Below, in pieces: positions 39,229 through 49,810 of a DNA stretch of 64,000 nt. The stretch covers positions 79,900-143,899 of the forward strand of contig KN880472.1 of the NCBI GenBank assembly GCA_000934385.1. The letters are read 5' to 3'. This DNA comes from Cylindrobasidium torrendii FP15055 ss-10 (lineage: Eukaryota > Basidiomycota > Agaricomycetes > Agaricales > Physalacriaceae). The notes below the pieces were generated by a model. It ran no database searches, was not told the origin of the DNA, and worked only from the letters and a program-made list of their open reading frames with translations. Made by a program: the position numbers and the translations under genes. How positions within the stretch are numbered: position 1 is the first letter of the stretch; the number at the start of each line of letters is the position of its first letter.

Positions 39229-40498
39229 ATGGCGTCTCGCGCTGTGTTTGCGTCGACCGTTCTCGTGTCCCTCTTTTCCTGCGTCGCTCATGGAACGTCT
39301 CTGCCTCTGCAGAAGCGCGACGCTATACCCGACTACGCGCTCACTTACGCGCCGCAGACGTACCTTTACTCTGGCGAGGAGTATTTTCCCTCTGACATCG
39401 TCGAGCATCTCGCCCACACCGTCCCAAAGGTGCGACGGATCGCCTGCGCAGCCGAGGATGATGTTACTGAACCACTCGCAGGTCAATTTTTCGGCCGTCG
39501 GTGATGCGGCGACTCTGCAGACGCTCAACGCTGTCTCGACCGACGCTTTCCTGACCAGTCTCGACGACCCCGACGCTGACCCCCGCGCGGATTGGATGAC
39601 CTCTGTCGCCAACAAGCCTGATGGCGACGGCCTTTCTCCTGCTCCCGCCACTATCATCGCAGTGAACAAAGCCGACGGCTTCGTTGACGTCTTTTACTTC
39701 TACTTCTACTCCTTTGATCTCGGTGCGTTTTTTTGTTCCTAACCCGCACTTCTCTGGTCGAGACTGATGGTGGTGCCCCAGGAAACAAGGTGCTCGGGGT
39801 ACGCTTCGGGAACCACATCGGCGACTGGGAGCACTCGATGATTCGCTTCAAGGATAGCAAGCCGGCGTATGTCTATCTTTCTGCGCACTCGTCTGGGACG
39901 TCCTTTACCTACGACGCATACCCTGCAAAGACCGACGACGGCCGACCCAAAGTCTATGTTGGCACTGGCACACACGCCAACTATGCGTATACGGGCGAGC
40001 AGGACTATGTGCTGCCATTTGGGCTTTTGCATGATACCACGGACGAGGGCACGCTGTGGGATGTGGCCAAGAACTTCAGAGGTTACTGGTATGATGGCTC
40101 GGCGTTTACGAGTGCCGGTGGTGTGGGAGCAGGTGGTCAGACGCAGGATGCGGAGGGTTTGGATTGGTTGAACTGGCTGGGACGATGGGGAGATGAGCAG
40201 TACCCCGACGACGACGACAGGCAGTACGGGATCTTTGGGCAGTACCATTATGTCTCTGGCCCTACTGGTAAGGAGAAGATACGTATCTCGAGAGCATGGC
40301 TGACTTTTATCAGGCCCTGTCGACAAGAAGCTGACTCGCACTGATGTCTGCCCATCGACTGACGGATGTGATATCGAAGGCGCACGCGTTGCGTCCAGAC
40401 GCGAAGCAGGAGACGGAGAGGTCTACGACGAGTATCGACCCGAGTTTGACGAATTCAAGCAAGGCTTGGACGACAATGATGTTCCTTACAGCCATTAA
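39229..40498 (+). CDS. VPS62-like (DUF946) secretory protein
   Basis: Exons 39229-39429, 39482-39722, 39782-40267 and 40314-40498 give 370 residues. A signal peptide (MASRAVFASTVLVSLFSCVAHG) is followed by a Lys-Arg site (LPLQKRD) that could be cut by Kex2. The body matches the fungal Vps62/DUF946 family: 'YAPQTYLYSGEEYFPSDIVEHL', 'NKADGFVDVFYFYFYSFDLG', 'RFGNHIGDWEHSMIRF' and 'VYVGTGTHANYA'. Yeast Vps62 was linked to vacuolar protein sorting, but the molecular function is unknown. The GNHxGDWEH and GTHANY blocks are very conserved and could bind metal or ligand. There is no GPI tail, so it is probably secreted or vacuolar. The family label is firm, the function is not. Confidence 0.9.
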
Positions 40499-40700
40499 GG
40501 AGTAACTTATCTTGTTACATATGCACGAATTGTATGATTGTATATACCCAAAGGTTTTGCGATGGAGTGCATCCATTTCTTCCTCCTTGCAAAAGGCATT
40601 TTATGATGGCTTAAGAAGAAGGAATGCATTCCTTGTATCCAATTCTGAGATCCCGCGCGGCAACTGCCGATCTCGCGTTGATCATTGACCACCACCTCTC

Positions 40701-43700
40701 ATGGCGGACGTAAAGTCGCGCATAATCGACTCCGTATTCTCAAGGCGCAGCGCCGGTGGAAACTTGGCGGAAACATACGTTTCGCACGTCAAAATCTACG
40801 AAGAAACAGACGGGGGCTCGCGGAAAGCGCGGTACATTCTACTGTCCAGTGCGTGGACTGAACCTACCGTACACGCTATCTGACCATCCGAAGGATCGGA
40901 GAGCGGGTCAGGGTTTATTCATAAATCGAAGGCAAACAGCAATGGGACGTTCTCGGTGGGAAAGACATGGCGGTTGCAGGAGTTGAAGGGTATACAGGTG
41001 GTTAATGTGCGTGGTTTGCGCCCCAGCTTTCTCTGTTCTAATCGACTGCAGTCCATCTGCTTCAACATCAGCCTATCCAGGACATACAAATGGGATACAG
41101 ACAGTGCAGAAGAGCAGAAGGTCTTCATACATGCTATGATCCAACTGTTCCGCCAAATAAGCAACGATCCACTTCAACTTGACGGTGTCGAAGGCTATGA
41201 ACGTTAGTGCCCGCAGGCAAATGCTTTGTGTGTTGATGACAATTATGACGGGCAGATGGTCGACAGCGTATCCAACAACCGCAACCGCAACCAGCCGCCC
41301 ATCCTGCATTACTACGTCCCCGTGGCCCTGGACCTACAAGAACTCCCTCCCCGACTAGTAATGGACAAGCGCCAGCGGCGGTCACGCCTTCTCGCGCATC
41401 CCCTCATCCCTCAAGACACCCACGAAACCGGGACGATGCACAGTCGGCAATGTCATCTCGTGCACCGTCCCCAGCCCAATCTCAGGCCAGTCGCACTCGA
41501 ATGCGAGAGCCATCCGTCCCACGACGCCCAGCATCTCCCGCTCGCTCTCAAGCCAGCTCTGCAGCACCCTCACGGCTACGCTCAGGCTCCATTGGATCTT
41601 CTACCATGCGAGGCTCCGTTGCATCGTCCTCTACAACCACTTTACCTCCGCCACCTTCTGCTCCCCCATCAGTATATGCGCCATCCCCAGCACCTCCGCC
41701 ATCCAGAGGTGCACCATCACCCGTGCCGTCTTCCGTACGCAGCAGCCCGAATATTCCTCGGACACTGCCTTCGAATTTATCCTCAACGTCTTTGGAGAGT
41801 CGAGCACAACCACAGTCGCAACCACAGCCGATGTCGCCTCAGCCTGAGTATGAAGCACCCCAGCCCCCGGTTCAGTCGAATGCTCGGTCACGCAAGCAAC
41901 CTACACGCGGGGCGACCATGTTTGAGACTGCGAAAGGGCCAGACAAGAACGCTCGGATATCGTTCTACGATACTGCGAACCAGGCAGATATCGACAGGCT
42001 GGTTGGGACGACGAATGATGTGGAGGGGGATGCGGAAGAGGAGAATACCCAGGCTACGATGGCGAGTGTCGAGGAGATGATGGAGGGGTATGAATGGGCG
42101 AGTGGAGATGTTATTGGGCGGAAGACGGGGCGTGGGGCGGCTGAGCTTATTGAGGCGCGGTTGCTGGACGAACTTATGGCGCTGGAGAAAGCGAATATAC
42201 ATTCCTTCTTGGAGTCGGATGATAGGATAGGTGTTGTGCTCAAGTTTATTGACGATGCGATGGCGGATTTGGATGGGATGGGAAGCTTGGTGTCGACGTA
42301 CAAGATTCATCTCAATGTAGGTTCTCCTTTTTCGACCTGTGTGCTTTGTTTGACTGACTCGATGCTAGGCTGTGGGGGATGATATTTCGTATATCCAGTC
42401 GCAGAATCGGGGTTTGCAGGTCCAGACGCAGAACCAGAAGGCGCTCATAGCTGAGATTGAGAACTTACTGGTGAGGACAAATCAAGGTTATTTCTACGTC
42501 TGCTTTGCTCACCGTTTATTAGAACACTGTCCAAGTTGACCAGGAGGCGCTGATGACTTTGAACAATGCTCAATCCCTCGACAAGGATTTGACTATCCAG
42601 CGCCTGGAAGAAGCCGGTGCCGAGCTATACAAGGCCCTCATCGCAGGCCGTGATTCAGGTATGTGCAGTCAGTTTCCTCGCTCACTCAAATCAAACTAAT
42701 CGGTGGCTAGACATGGGCGCCATGATGGAGCGCTTACAGGAGTACCTCACTCACAACGCCCAGTTCTGCAAGCGTATATTCGACTTCTTGTCCATCATGT
42801 TCACTGCCCAAGCCAAGATGCTCCTCGGCGACACCGAGGGTTTGTCATTGAAGGAGAAGCGACGACCAACTATGGTTTCCCACCGCGAGATGGAGGCATA
42901 CCTTGGAAGATATTCTGGATTGCTGCTATACCTCAAGGAGATGGAGGAGAATGTCTACTCCAAGTTGTGCGCTGTATGTAATCTGCGTTCTACTTGATTG
43001 ACTTGGCTGACCAAATGCAGACCTACTTCTCTGCGGCAAATGAGCTGAACGGGGCGCAAATCCGCGCCTTGATGAACGTCTACGCCAAGTATGTGAAATC
43101 CGGGGATGAAGAGCAGGATGGTAGCTTTGGACCCAATGGACAAACGGCTCGGCCATCGGGGCTGAAGCGAGCGGGTACCCTCATCAACCGGAAGGAGAAG
43201 AATGAGAAGAGCGATGGGAACCTGCGTGTTGCAGAGGTTAGCTCCATCTCCCTTCCTCTTCAGGCTCGTTGCTAACGAGCGTAGGTTCTGGAAATGATTT
43301 TGGGCCAAATTGCGCCTATGATTGTGCATGAGAACGACTTCATCGCGGACTTCCTGGCTATCAGCGACTCGACGATTACTTTTGCAGACTACATGAATTT
43401 GGATACGTACTTCCGACGACAGGCTGCGCGAGGTGCTGGTCTCAGCCAAGGGACGCTCAAGCTTGTGCGCGGGGCGCTGGATCTGATTTTCAGTTTCTTG
43501 CCGCAGGAGCTCAAAGCTTGGATTGATACGGCGCTGGCGAAGGACCGTATGCAGATCTTTGGTGTTGTAGCATGCATTGAGCGGTTTATTGGCGATGCGG
43601 ATGAGCGCGGGAACCATTTCTTCATTGAGCTGCTGAGCAAGCAGCATTCGCGGTTGAAGGGGTTGCTGGATCGACATATCGTCCGTCTTTTGCTTCGTTC

Positions 43701-44638
43701 TCGTGTGTTGTAAGATGACTGATCCTTTGCTTTGAAGGGCGAACAAATCAGCAGTGTTGAGCAAACGAAGGTCACGAGCAAGAAGCGTGGGGGCATCGTT
43801 CCGTTTGTGAAGCATTTCCCAGTGTACATCGCCTCCGTCGAGGAGCAACTCATCGGATATGATGACCTGGATATTCGCGCGTATGTGGGCACGGCATATG
43901 AAAATATCGTGCAGGCTATGTTCGAGAGTCTCAAGCAGATGGCCAAGTTGGGGCATGATGGAGATGGTGAGGATAAGGGCCAGTTGAACTACCATGTTAT
44001 TCTCGTCGGTGAGTGCAGCGCATTCTGTTTATGGTAACCTGCGGCTGATGAGGAGTTGTGCAGAAAACATGCATCACTTTGTATCAGAGACGTCGCGCAT
44101 GGAGGTCGGAACCCAGTCGACTTTCCTGCAGAATGCGGAAGCCATCTATGACGAGAACCTCAATGCCTATGTCAAGATTGTCCTACGGCGGCCTTTCGCA
44201 AGGATCATCGTGCGTGCTCTTGTCTTCACTGCACTCATCAAAGATGCTGAAATCCTTTAGGACTACTTTGAAGGCGTTGAGCGCATGCTCAAGACCACTT
44301 CACCTAATGAAGTGGCGACGAACAGCAGCTACAACCGCCACCAGCTCAAGAAAGTCGTCCGAGAATACAACTCAAAGGACATCAAGAAGAACGTCGACGC
44401 GCTGTTCAAGCGTGTTGAGAAACATTTCACGGAAGAGAAGGCGTCGGATGAGAGCCGTGGGATTGTTGCTGGAACGGTGATGGTGGGTGTGTGGAAGGCG
44501 TGTGAGGAGGAGCTGTTGAGGATTACGGAGCTCTTTGCGAAGCGCATTGTGCAGTGCTATCCGGATTCGGGTGTGGGGTTGGAGTATACGCCCGCAGATG
44601 TGGAGGCTGCGTTCAAGCGACATCGGGGCAGCGGATAG
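40701..44638 (+). CDS. SEC3: Exocyst complex component SEC3
   Basis: Twelve exons: 40701-40848, 40894-41006, 41052-41202, 41256-42316, 42369-42470, 42523-42658, 42711-42973, 43021-43236, 43285-43680, 43738-44008, 44064-44209 and 44261-44638. They give 1126 residues. The N-terminus is the PH-like Sec3 domain that binds PI(4,5)P2 and Rho-type GTPases ('GFIHKSKANSNGTFSVGKTWRL'). A Ser/Pro-rich disordered region spans roughly residues 145-330. The helical exocyst body follows from 'DIDRLVG' through the coiled coil 'IQSQNRGLQVQTQNQKALIAEIENLL'. It ends with the C-terminal Sec3 helices ('VERMLKTTSPNEV', 'KVVREYNSKDIKKNVDALFKRVEKHF'). Sec3 marks sites of polarised exocytosis at hyphal tips. The gene is complete. 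Confidence 0.93.
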
Positions 44639-45018
44639 CTTTGAGTATGGAATGTAAAGTAGGATTGCTATACTGTGGACGCTGGTTTTTTATTTAATGC
44701 CTTGCCTGCTGGTTTAGGCATTGGGAGCTCTCATGGCATCGCATGTCAAAATGCAAGACCACTACGGGACGGCTGGTCAGACCGTAGTTTGCAAGGCTCA
44801 ATACAGGTACTTTTCACACAAGAAGGATGGCCTCCAGCATTACGAACAAGAGCACATAGATTCTGATGAAGCATAACAAGCAGTGTATACAGACTAAGAG
44901 CGGATTGAGTGTACATTGAGTATCGCGGCGGGTTGAAGGAAGTATGTAGGGAGAGAGGGGGGTTTCGCATGGGAGTCAAGAAAATATAACGAGGGGGATG
45001 GTGGAGAGGCGCATGAAC
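44639..45018. other. Intergenic between convergent genes
   Basis: A 380-bp region with the 3' ends of SEC3 and the following minus-strand gene. No coding frame or repeat was recognised. Confidence 0.4.
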
Positions 45019-46676
45019 CTATCGTTTCACGCGCGGCTTCCTGTCAATGTTCGTATCCTGAGGGAACAACGGAATGCCGACACCCATGATGGATGACGCT
45101 TTGTTCCTATCATCGACTTCGATGGTCCCGGTTCGCTTCCAGCGCGTGTACTGTCCCTTGTTCTCAACGACAGATGTGCGGAGGCCTTCGATGCCATTGA
45201 CCACGGCATCTTTGAAGCCATTGCACGTCCAGTGGTCGATGTTACTGACGAGGAAGTTGACATGCAGGATGTCCGCTGGCTTGTGGAGCTTCCACTTCTG
45301 GGCATCCTGGGTTTTCCTGTTCGGGAACTTGGCGGTATAAACCAACACCTGTGGGGCATGTTTATGAGCAGGATATGATTGCGCGGAGCGGTACGTACGG
45401 ATCTCTTGCCCTTCTTGGAGGCTGTATGCTCCCACCAGTCGACATGAGCCTGAACAGTCCCATTTGCCCAAACGAGTCCGTAGATGGGTGCATTAATGCC
45501 TAGCGATTCCAAGTGGCGAACCGCTGCAATAGTTGCCATTCTGTTCTGGTTGAATGCACTTTGCACGCTGGTTTGCACAGGCTTCTTGTCTTCCCAGCAG
45601 CTGCTTGCAATCTCAAATCCTGGTTTTTCTGGGAGCTTGTCGCGCACGGTGGCCTGGAATGAAAATGACGAGCCTTTCTCCGGACGGCCAGCAAGCTTGA
45701 CTTTTGGATGCTTCCGGAGGACTTGGAACGCAGAGCCCTTGGGGTCGGACAAGTCGGCAATCAGAAGGCGGGGGATGAATATCACCATGTCAGGCTTGGC
45801 GGTCTTCACGCTGAGAATACGGACACCATTGGGGTGCAGACCACGCAAGTCCAGGGGGTGTGAAAGAGAAATGCTGGACTGCGCTCTGAGGAGAAGCATA
45901 AGATTCTGCATTATTATGACCCGTCCTGAGTGCGCGCACCTTGGGCGGCTCAGAGTCATGGCAGATATACGGAAACTATCACAGCTAGACATCTTTATGA
46001 GACATGTAGGCGCATGAATGAGTGGAAACGTACGCGGTGGCAAAATCCGCCTCAGAATATGTCTGCGCAGAATTCTTCATCTTGGTGAAGGACACCCAAG
46101 CATCGAAGACTTTGGTGATCTGGCTGAATAAGATAGGAAACTCCTTGAGGCCGTCGTCGTCTTCCCCGTCACAGGTAAAGAGGGTTTCTTCAGACTCCTT
46201 TGCATCCCGCAAGAAATCGATCAAGCCGGGCTTTGCGACGCTGCGAAGGAGTTTATATGCTTTAGAGCCCTAGATATTCATGGATTGGCCAGTGAGAGAC
46301 GGGAAGCGTGGGGGTGACAAACGCACCTTCTTCAGCCAGGACGACGGTATCCGTCCACGGACTTCGAACACATCGTCAACGGACGTCCGGAGATCCTGCG
46401 GAAGGCTATCGAACGAGACTAGGCTGGAGTTCTGCCGTTCTGTCCACGTCTCGAAGTGATTCTTGTTCTTTGAAATCCTACACCGGGTCAACAAAGCTCA
46501 AAGGGATGGATGACACGCGCAACTGGGAAGCGGACAAGGGGCGGGTGGATTTGGATTTGTTGTTTTTCTTTCCTGATGATGAAGGGGATGTGGACTCCGC
46601 TCTGAAGGCGACACGAACATTAGCTTCCGCGGACGCGTCGCGTAAGTGGTGTAACGCACGCAGTCTTGTGGGACAT
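45019..46676 (-). CDS. Orphan protein with a possible PD-(D/E)XK nuclease-like domain
   Basis: Exons 46676-46660, 46601-46524, 46477-46327, 46269-46034, 45984-45399 and 45348-45019 give 465 residues. The start is a 17-nt first exon (MSHKTA), the only ATG that joins in frame. The C-terminal half has 'KPDMVIFIPR', then 'SSCWEDKKPVQ', 'QNRMATIAAVRHLES' and 'PIYGLVWANGTVQAHVDWW'. A PD followed by an acidic-x-Lys motif and a Gln-containing helix is the pattern of PD-(D/E)XK nuclease folds. Uncharacterised agaricomycete proteins with this look are common. The N-terminal half is helical, without recognisable domains. No signal peptide is seen. I cannot say whether it is active; effector-like or transposon-derived origin are alternatives. 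Confidence 0.65.
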
Positions 46677-47066
46677 TCTAGCAATGTTCCGGGTCGCAGT
46701 ACAGACGGATTAGATAAAGATTGAGAGAGCAATCGTGAAAAAGTCGTGAAAAAATGAGAGGTAGCGCAGTGGAGTGGAGGTGGAGGTAGGAGAAAGGAAA
46801 GCGGCCGGCGATCAAAACGCGTGAGCGGAGGTTATGTAAATTCCGCGGAAGCATTTCACGTGAACGGTCACCTGATCCACCCAACGCCTTTTATTAACTT
46901 TCATTTTACAGATAGCAGCTGACGCCTACATACAGAATACGCCTACCCAGACCAGCATATAGTACGTATCTACTCAGGATCAAATGTAAATGGTATCAAG
47001 TGAAAAGTGGAAGGTTTCCCATCATCGTTGGTTCCAGGATCCTGCACATTCGGTGAGATGGATTCA
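46677..47066. other. Intergenic, 390 bp
   Basis: Between the orphan gene start and the 3' end of the F-box gene. No supported frame; a minus-strand frame at 46970-47152 overlaps the F-box 3' end and looks spurious. Confidence 0.4.
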
Positions 47067-48730
47067 CTACTGAGCCCAGAAACGTACGGAGACGACAGCA
47101 ACAGCGTGCTGGCTGCACATAACAGATATTTCCCTACTTGTGTCCACGTCATCAGGAAGGCAGAATGTCCTATATCGAAACGACATCGGTACTCGATTTG
47201 GCCTACTCGCTGCCAACCCGATGGACGTAGCCCCCAATGGCGGTTTCTCCCTCTGAGTCAGAGCGATAAACCTTGTCGTCTGCATGAGCCGCCGTTCATT
47301 GAAGTCGAGTATCCTTACGGAACGCTTATTCGGATCAAGCAATGCAAGCTGCGATCCAAAGGTCGCAAACCCCCAGTCCAGCGAGGAGTTGTAAAAGACC
47401 TGCGGTGGGAGGACGTGCGTGTCGGTCACGGCCCAATCATCCCATAGTACACGGACGTCGTCCGAGTCAAACTCGCTGTCGTAGTATCGCTGAACCTGGC
47501 GCTTAAAGGCGCGCGCACGAACAATGATGATGAAGTAGCCTTCCCGTGAGCCGACCTCAATGAGGAATATGGCTTGGTCTGGGTCCTCCATGAAGGGCTC
47601 TCGTAGGGAAAGCTCGGTTCTGCGTGTCAAGCCATCTATGAGGCACATGCATTCCCCTATGGGCTCCCGGGGCAGTCGCAGGCGAAGCATGAACTCCTGC
47701 GGGGCGACCTTGCGGAACGGCATAACTATAGGGCAGCGCGAACCAACGAGGATGTGGCGGTCGTCCAAGAAAGCGAAGGTGTATAGGGCAGGGGTGAACC
47801 ATTCCTGACAAACACACAAGGTCAGTGGGATCGAAAATGGTTGTTGAAAACACACGAATTCCATTTCTCCTGTTATGCAATCCCAAATGAGGAGCACCTT
47901 GCCTTTGGGGTGCATCTCATGGCTTGATATTAGGAGACCAAAGTAGGGTGGCTCAAAGTCTATGCCGTAGTGTATCCTCTCGTTTGCCGCAGCTTCCGTG
48001 ACATACTCAAAGTTGTCGTGTGGATACTTGCATCGGTCTTTGCCATTCAAGCTGGTCATCCGAATTTGATGCAGTGACTTCTTATCCTCGTCCCTGCGAC
48101 CAGTCAGAAATAATCCAGATAGAGTTAGTAAAGCACACACAGCAAGGGTTTCCGTCGAACAGTGATAATTAGGTCGAGAGAGGGAAACATCGCAAATTCG
48201 TCAGAGGCGTTGCTCCCAAACCCTTCGTACCCAACGTCCGCCGAGTTCAGAATGAGTTCGAGGCGCTCTGTCTCGCCTCCGTATGCAGGCGAGGAAACGT
48301 CCAACAAATGAATCTTAGAGAGATCTTCATTGAAGAACCCCATCATATTGCAGTTCAGCTGCCAACTTCGATCTGTAAAGCCAGCGGAGGGAAGCTCGAC
48401 CTTGCGAATGCGTTCATAGTCAGGGCGTGCCCACCCTTGGATGGTACTCATTAGGGCATCCATTTGTGGCTTGACGGGACCTTCGCGCATCCCTTCAGCT
48501 ACCATCCCGTTTCGCCCTAGACATTGAATGTATCGCAGAATCAAAGACGCGTCGATGAAGCTGCAAATATGTTTGCATGTCTGTATTGAGCAAGCATTAA
48601 ATAAGGCTCTCGAATGTATCAGGGTGGAATATCTTACCTCACGACATCTGGCAATGTCACGCGCATCCAAGTAGGCGAAGGCGAGCTCCCATAATTCATT
48701 GGGTAGCGACTCGAAGCTGAGTGGCAACAT
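47067..48730 (-). CDS. F-box protein
   Basis: Exons 48730-48141, 48093-47856 and 47804-47067 give 521 residues. The ATG at 48730 places an F-box at the extreme N-terminus ('FESLPNELWELAFAYLDARDIARCREV'), the part that would bind Skp1 in an SCF ubiquitin ligase. The rest has repeated Trp/Asp-rich beta segments ('LLISSHEMHPKGKVLLIWDCITGEMEF', 'VRVLWDDWAVTDTHVL') like those of agaricomycete F-box proteins with a propeller-like substrate domain. The second intron is 51 nt and in frame, so its retention would add 17 residues rather than break the protein. The very 3' end is uncertain: the frame stops at 47067, but a splice site just upstream could lead to a different tail. Confidence 0.8.
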
Positions 48731-49490
48731 GAGCGGCCAAGGCAAGTGACATTCGGCAGATCGGGCCGATGAGCGTGACTTGATGAGCTTGATGCGCCCG
48801 GCGCCGTGCGGCTCCTCGATCGAGATTTTAGCCACTATGTATGCTGTAAGCAAATTCTCTTTGAGTCCTCTGCACAGCTTGTCACAGCTACGATTTGGCT
48901 CCGAGCTCTAGAGGCGAAATTGGGGACCACTACTTGACTACGCACCACTCGGCGCAAGGCGCTCTCAAGGCGTCATTCAAACGGCACTGTATCGCATCGT
49001 ATGATGAAAGTTCGTGCAAGACGAGTGGATTACTTGAATTGTGGTCTACACTGAGAATTGAAGCGTCCAAAGAGTAGGAGACCTTCGTAATCGAAGCCGT
49101 CTTGGGATACTTTTATACACTTCAAGACACGAGTCTACTTAAGTATGTACTGCTTCTGGCCAGCATAGAGCCAGCGTCTAATGAAAACCTCGAGGTAACT
49201 TGCTTTGGGAAGTCCGACATATAGAAAGACGGGTGGCACCGAATCTGAGAACGTTGGCCAATGCCATTCTATTATCATAGAATCAAGTACATGCATACGT
49301 ACATTGAGCAGTGCGTTGTTAGTAAACAATGATTCTCACACACCTCAGATGCATAACAGATCGAAAATTTTGGCCCCTCGGAGTGCATTAGAGAGTGAGT
49401 TGACGCTTTGGGAACGTGCAACGAGGTGGCGCCTCATGCGTAGGGTGCACGACGACCCGTAAGTCTAAGTGTTGCTGAGTCGTGACTGGG
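48731..49490. other. Intergenic, between the F-box gene and LINE 3' end
   Basis: A 760-bp stretch with no supported gene. The segment next to the LINE tail (49475-49490, CTGAGTCGTGACTGGG) resembles the repeat unit found at the LINE 5' end, in inverted orientation. Confidence 0.4.
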
Positions 49491-49512
49491 TTAGGTTAGG
49501 TTAGGTTAGGTT
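49491..49512 (+). repeat. (TTAGG)n tract at the LINE 3' end
   Basis: Four perfect TTAGG units plus TT, preceded by GGG. On the element's sense strand it reads (CCTAA)n and marks the 3' terminus. The unit differs by one G from the common fungal telomere repeat TTAGGG. Confidence 0.85.
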
Positions 49513-49810
49513 GGACAGGGTACAGACGACCGCACGTGCCCAGGAGCACGTTGTCGACCCCATGCCGCCGCGTTCCAGCGACGACGCTTAAGCATGGCTA
49601 CCTCTTGGTCAGGGCTTTCGTGGACGAGTCTTGACGGCACCCCCTTCGCCAAGCCCGAACCTCTACCCCTTCCTCAAGGCAGGACAGGGCGCTGATCCCC
49701 CGGCCAATCTCAGCGCCACTAGTTACGCTGGTGTGTATACCATGCATGTCCTTACATTCAGTCCATATTCTAGTAATGCTTTCGTTCGTAATATCTGCCT
49801 ATCCTTGCCA

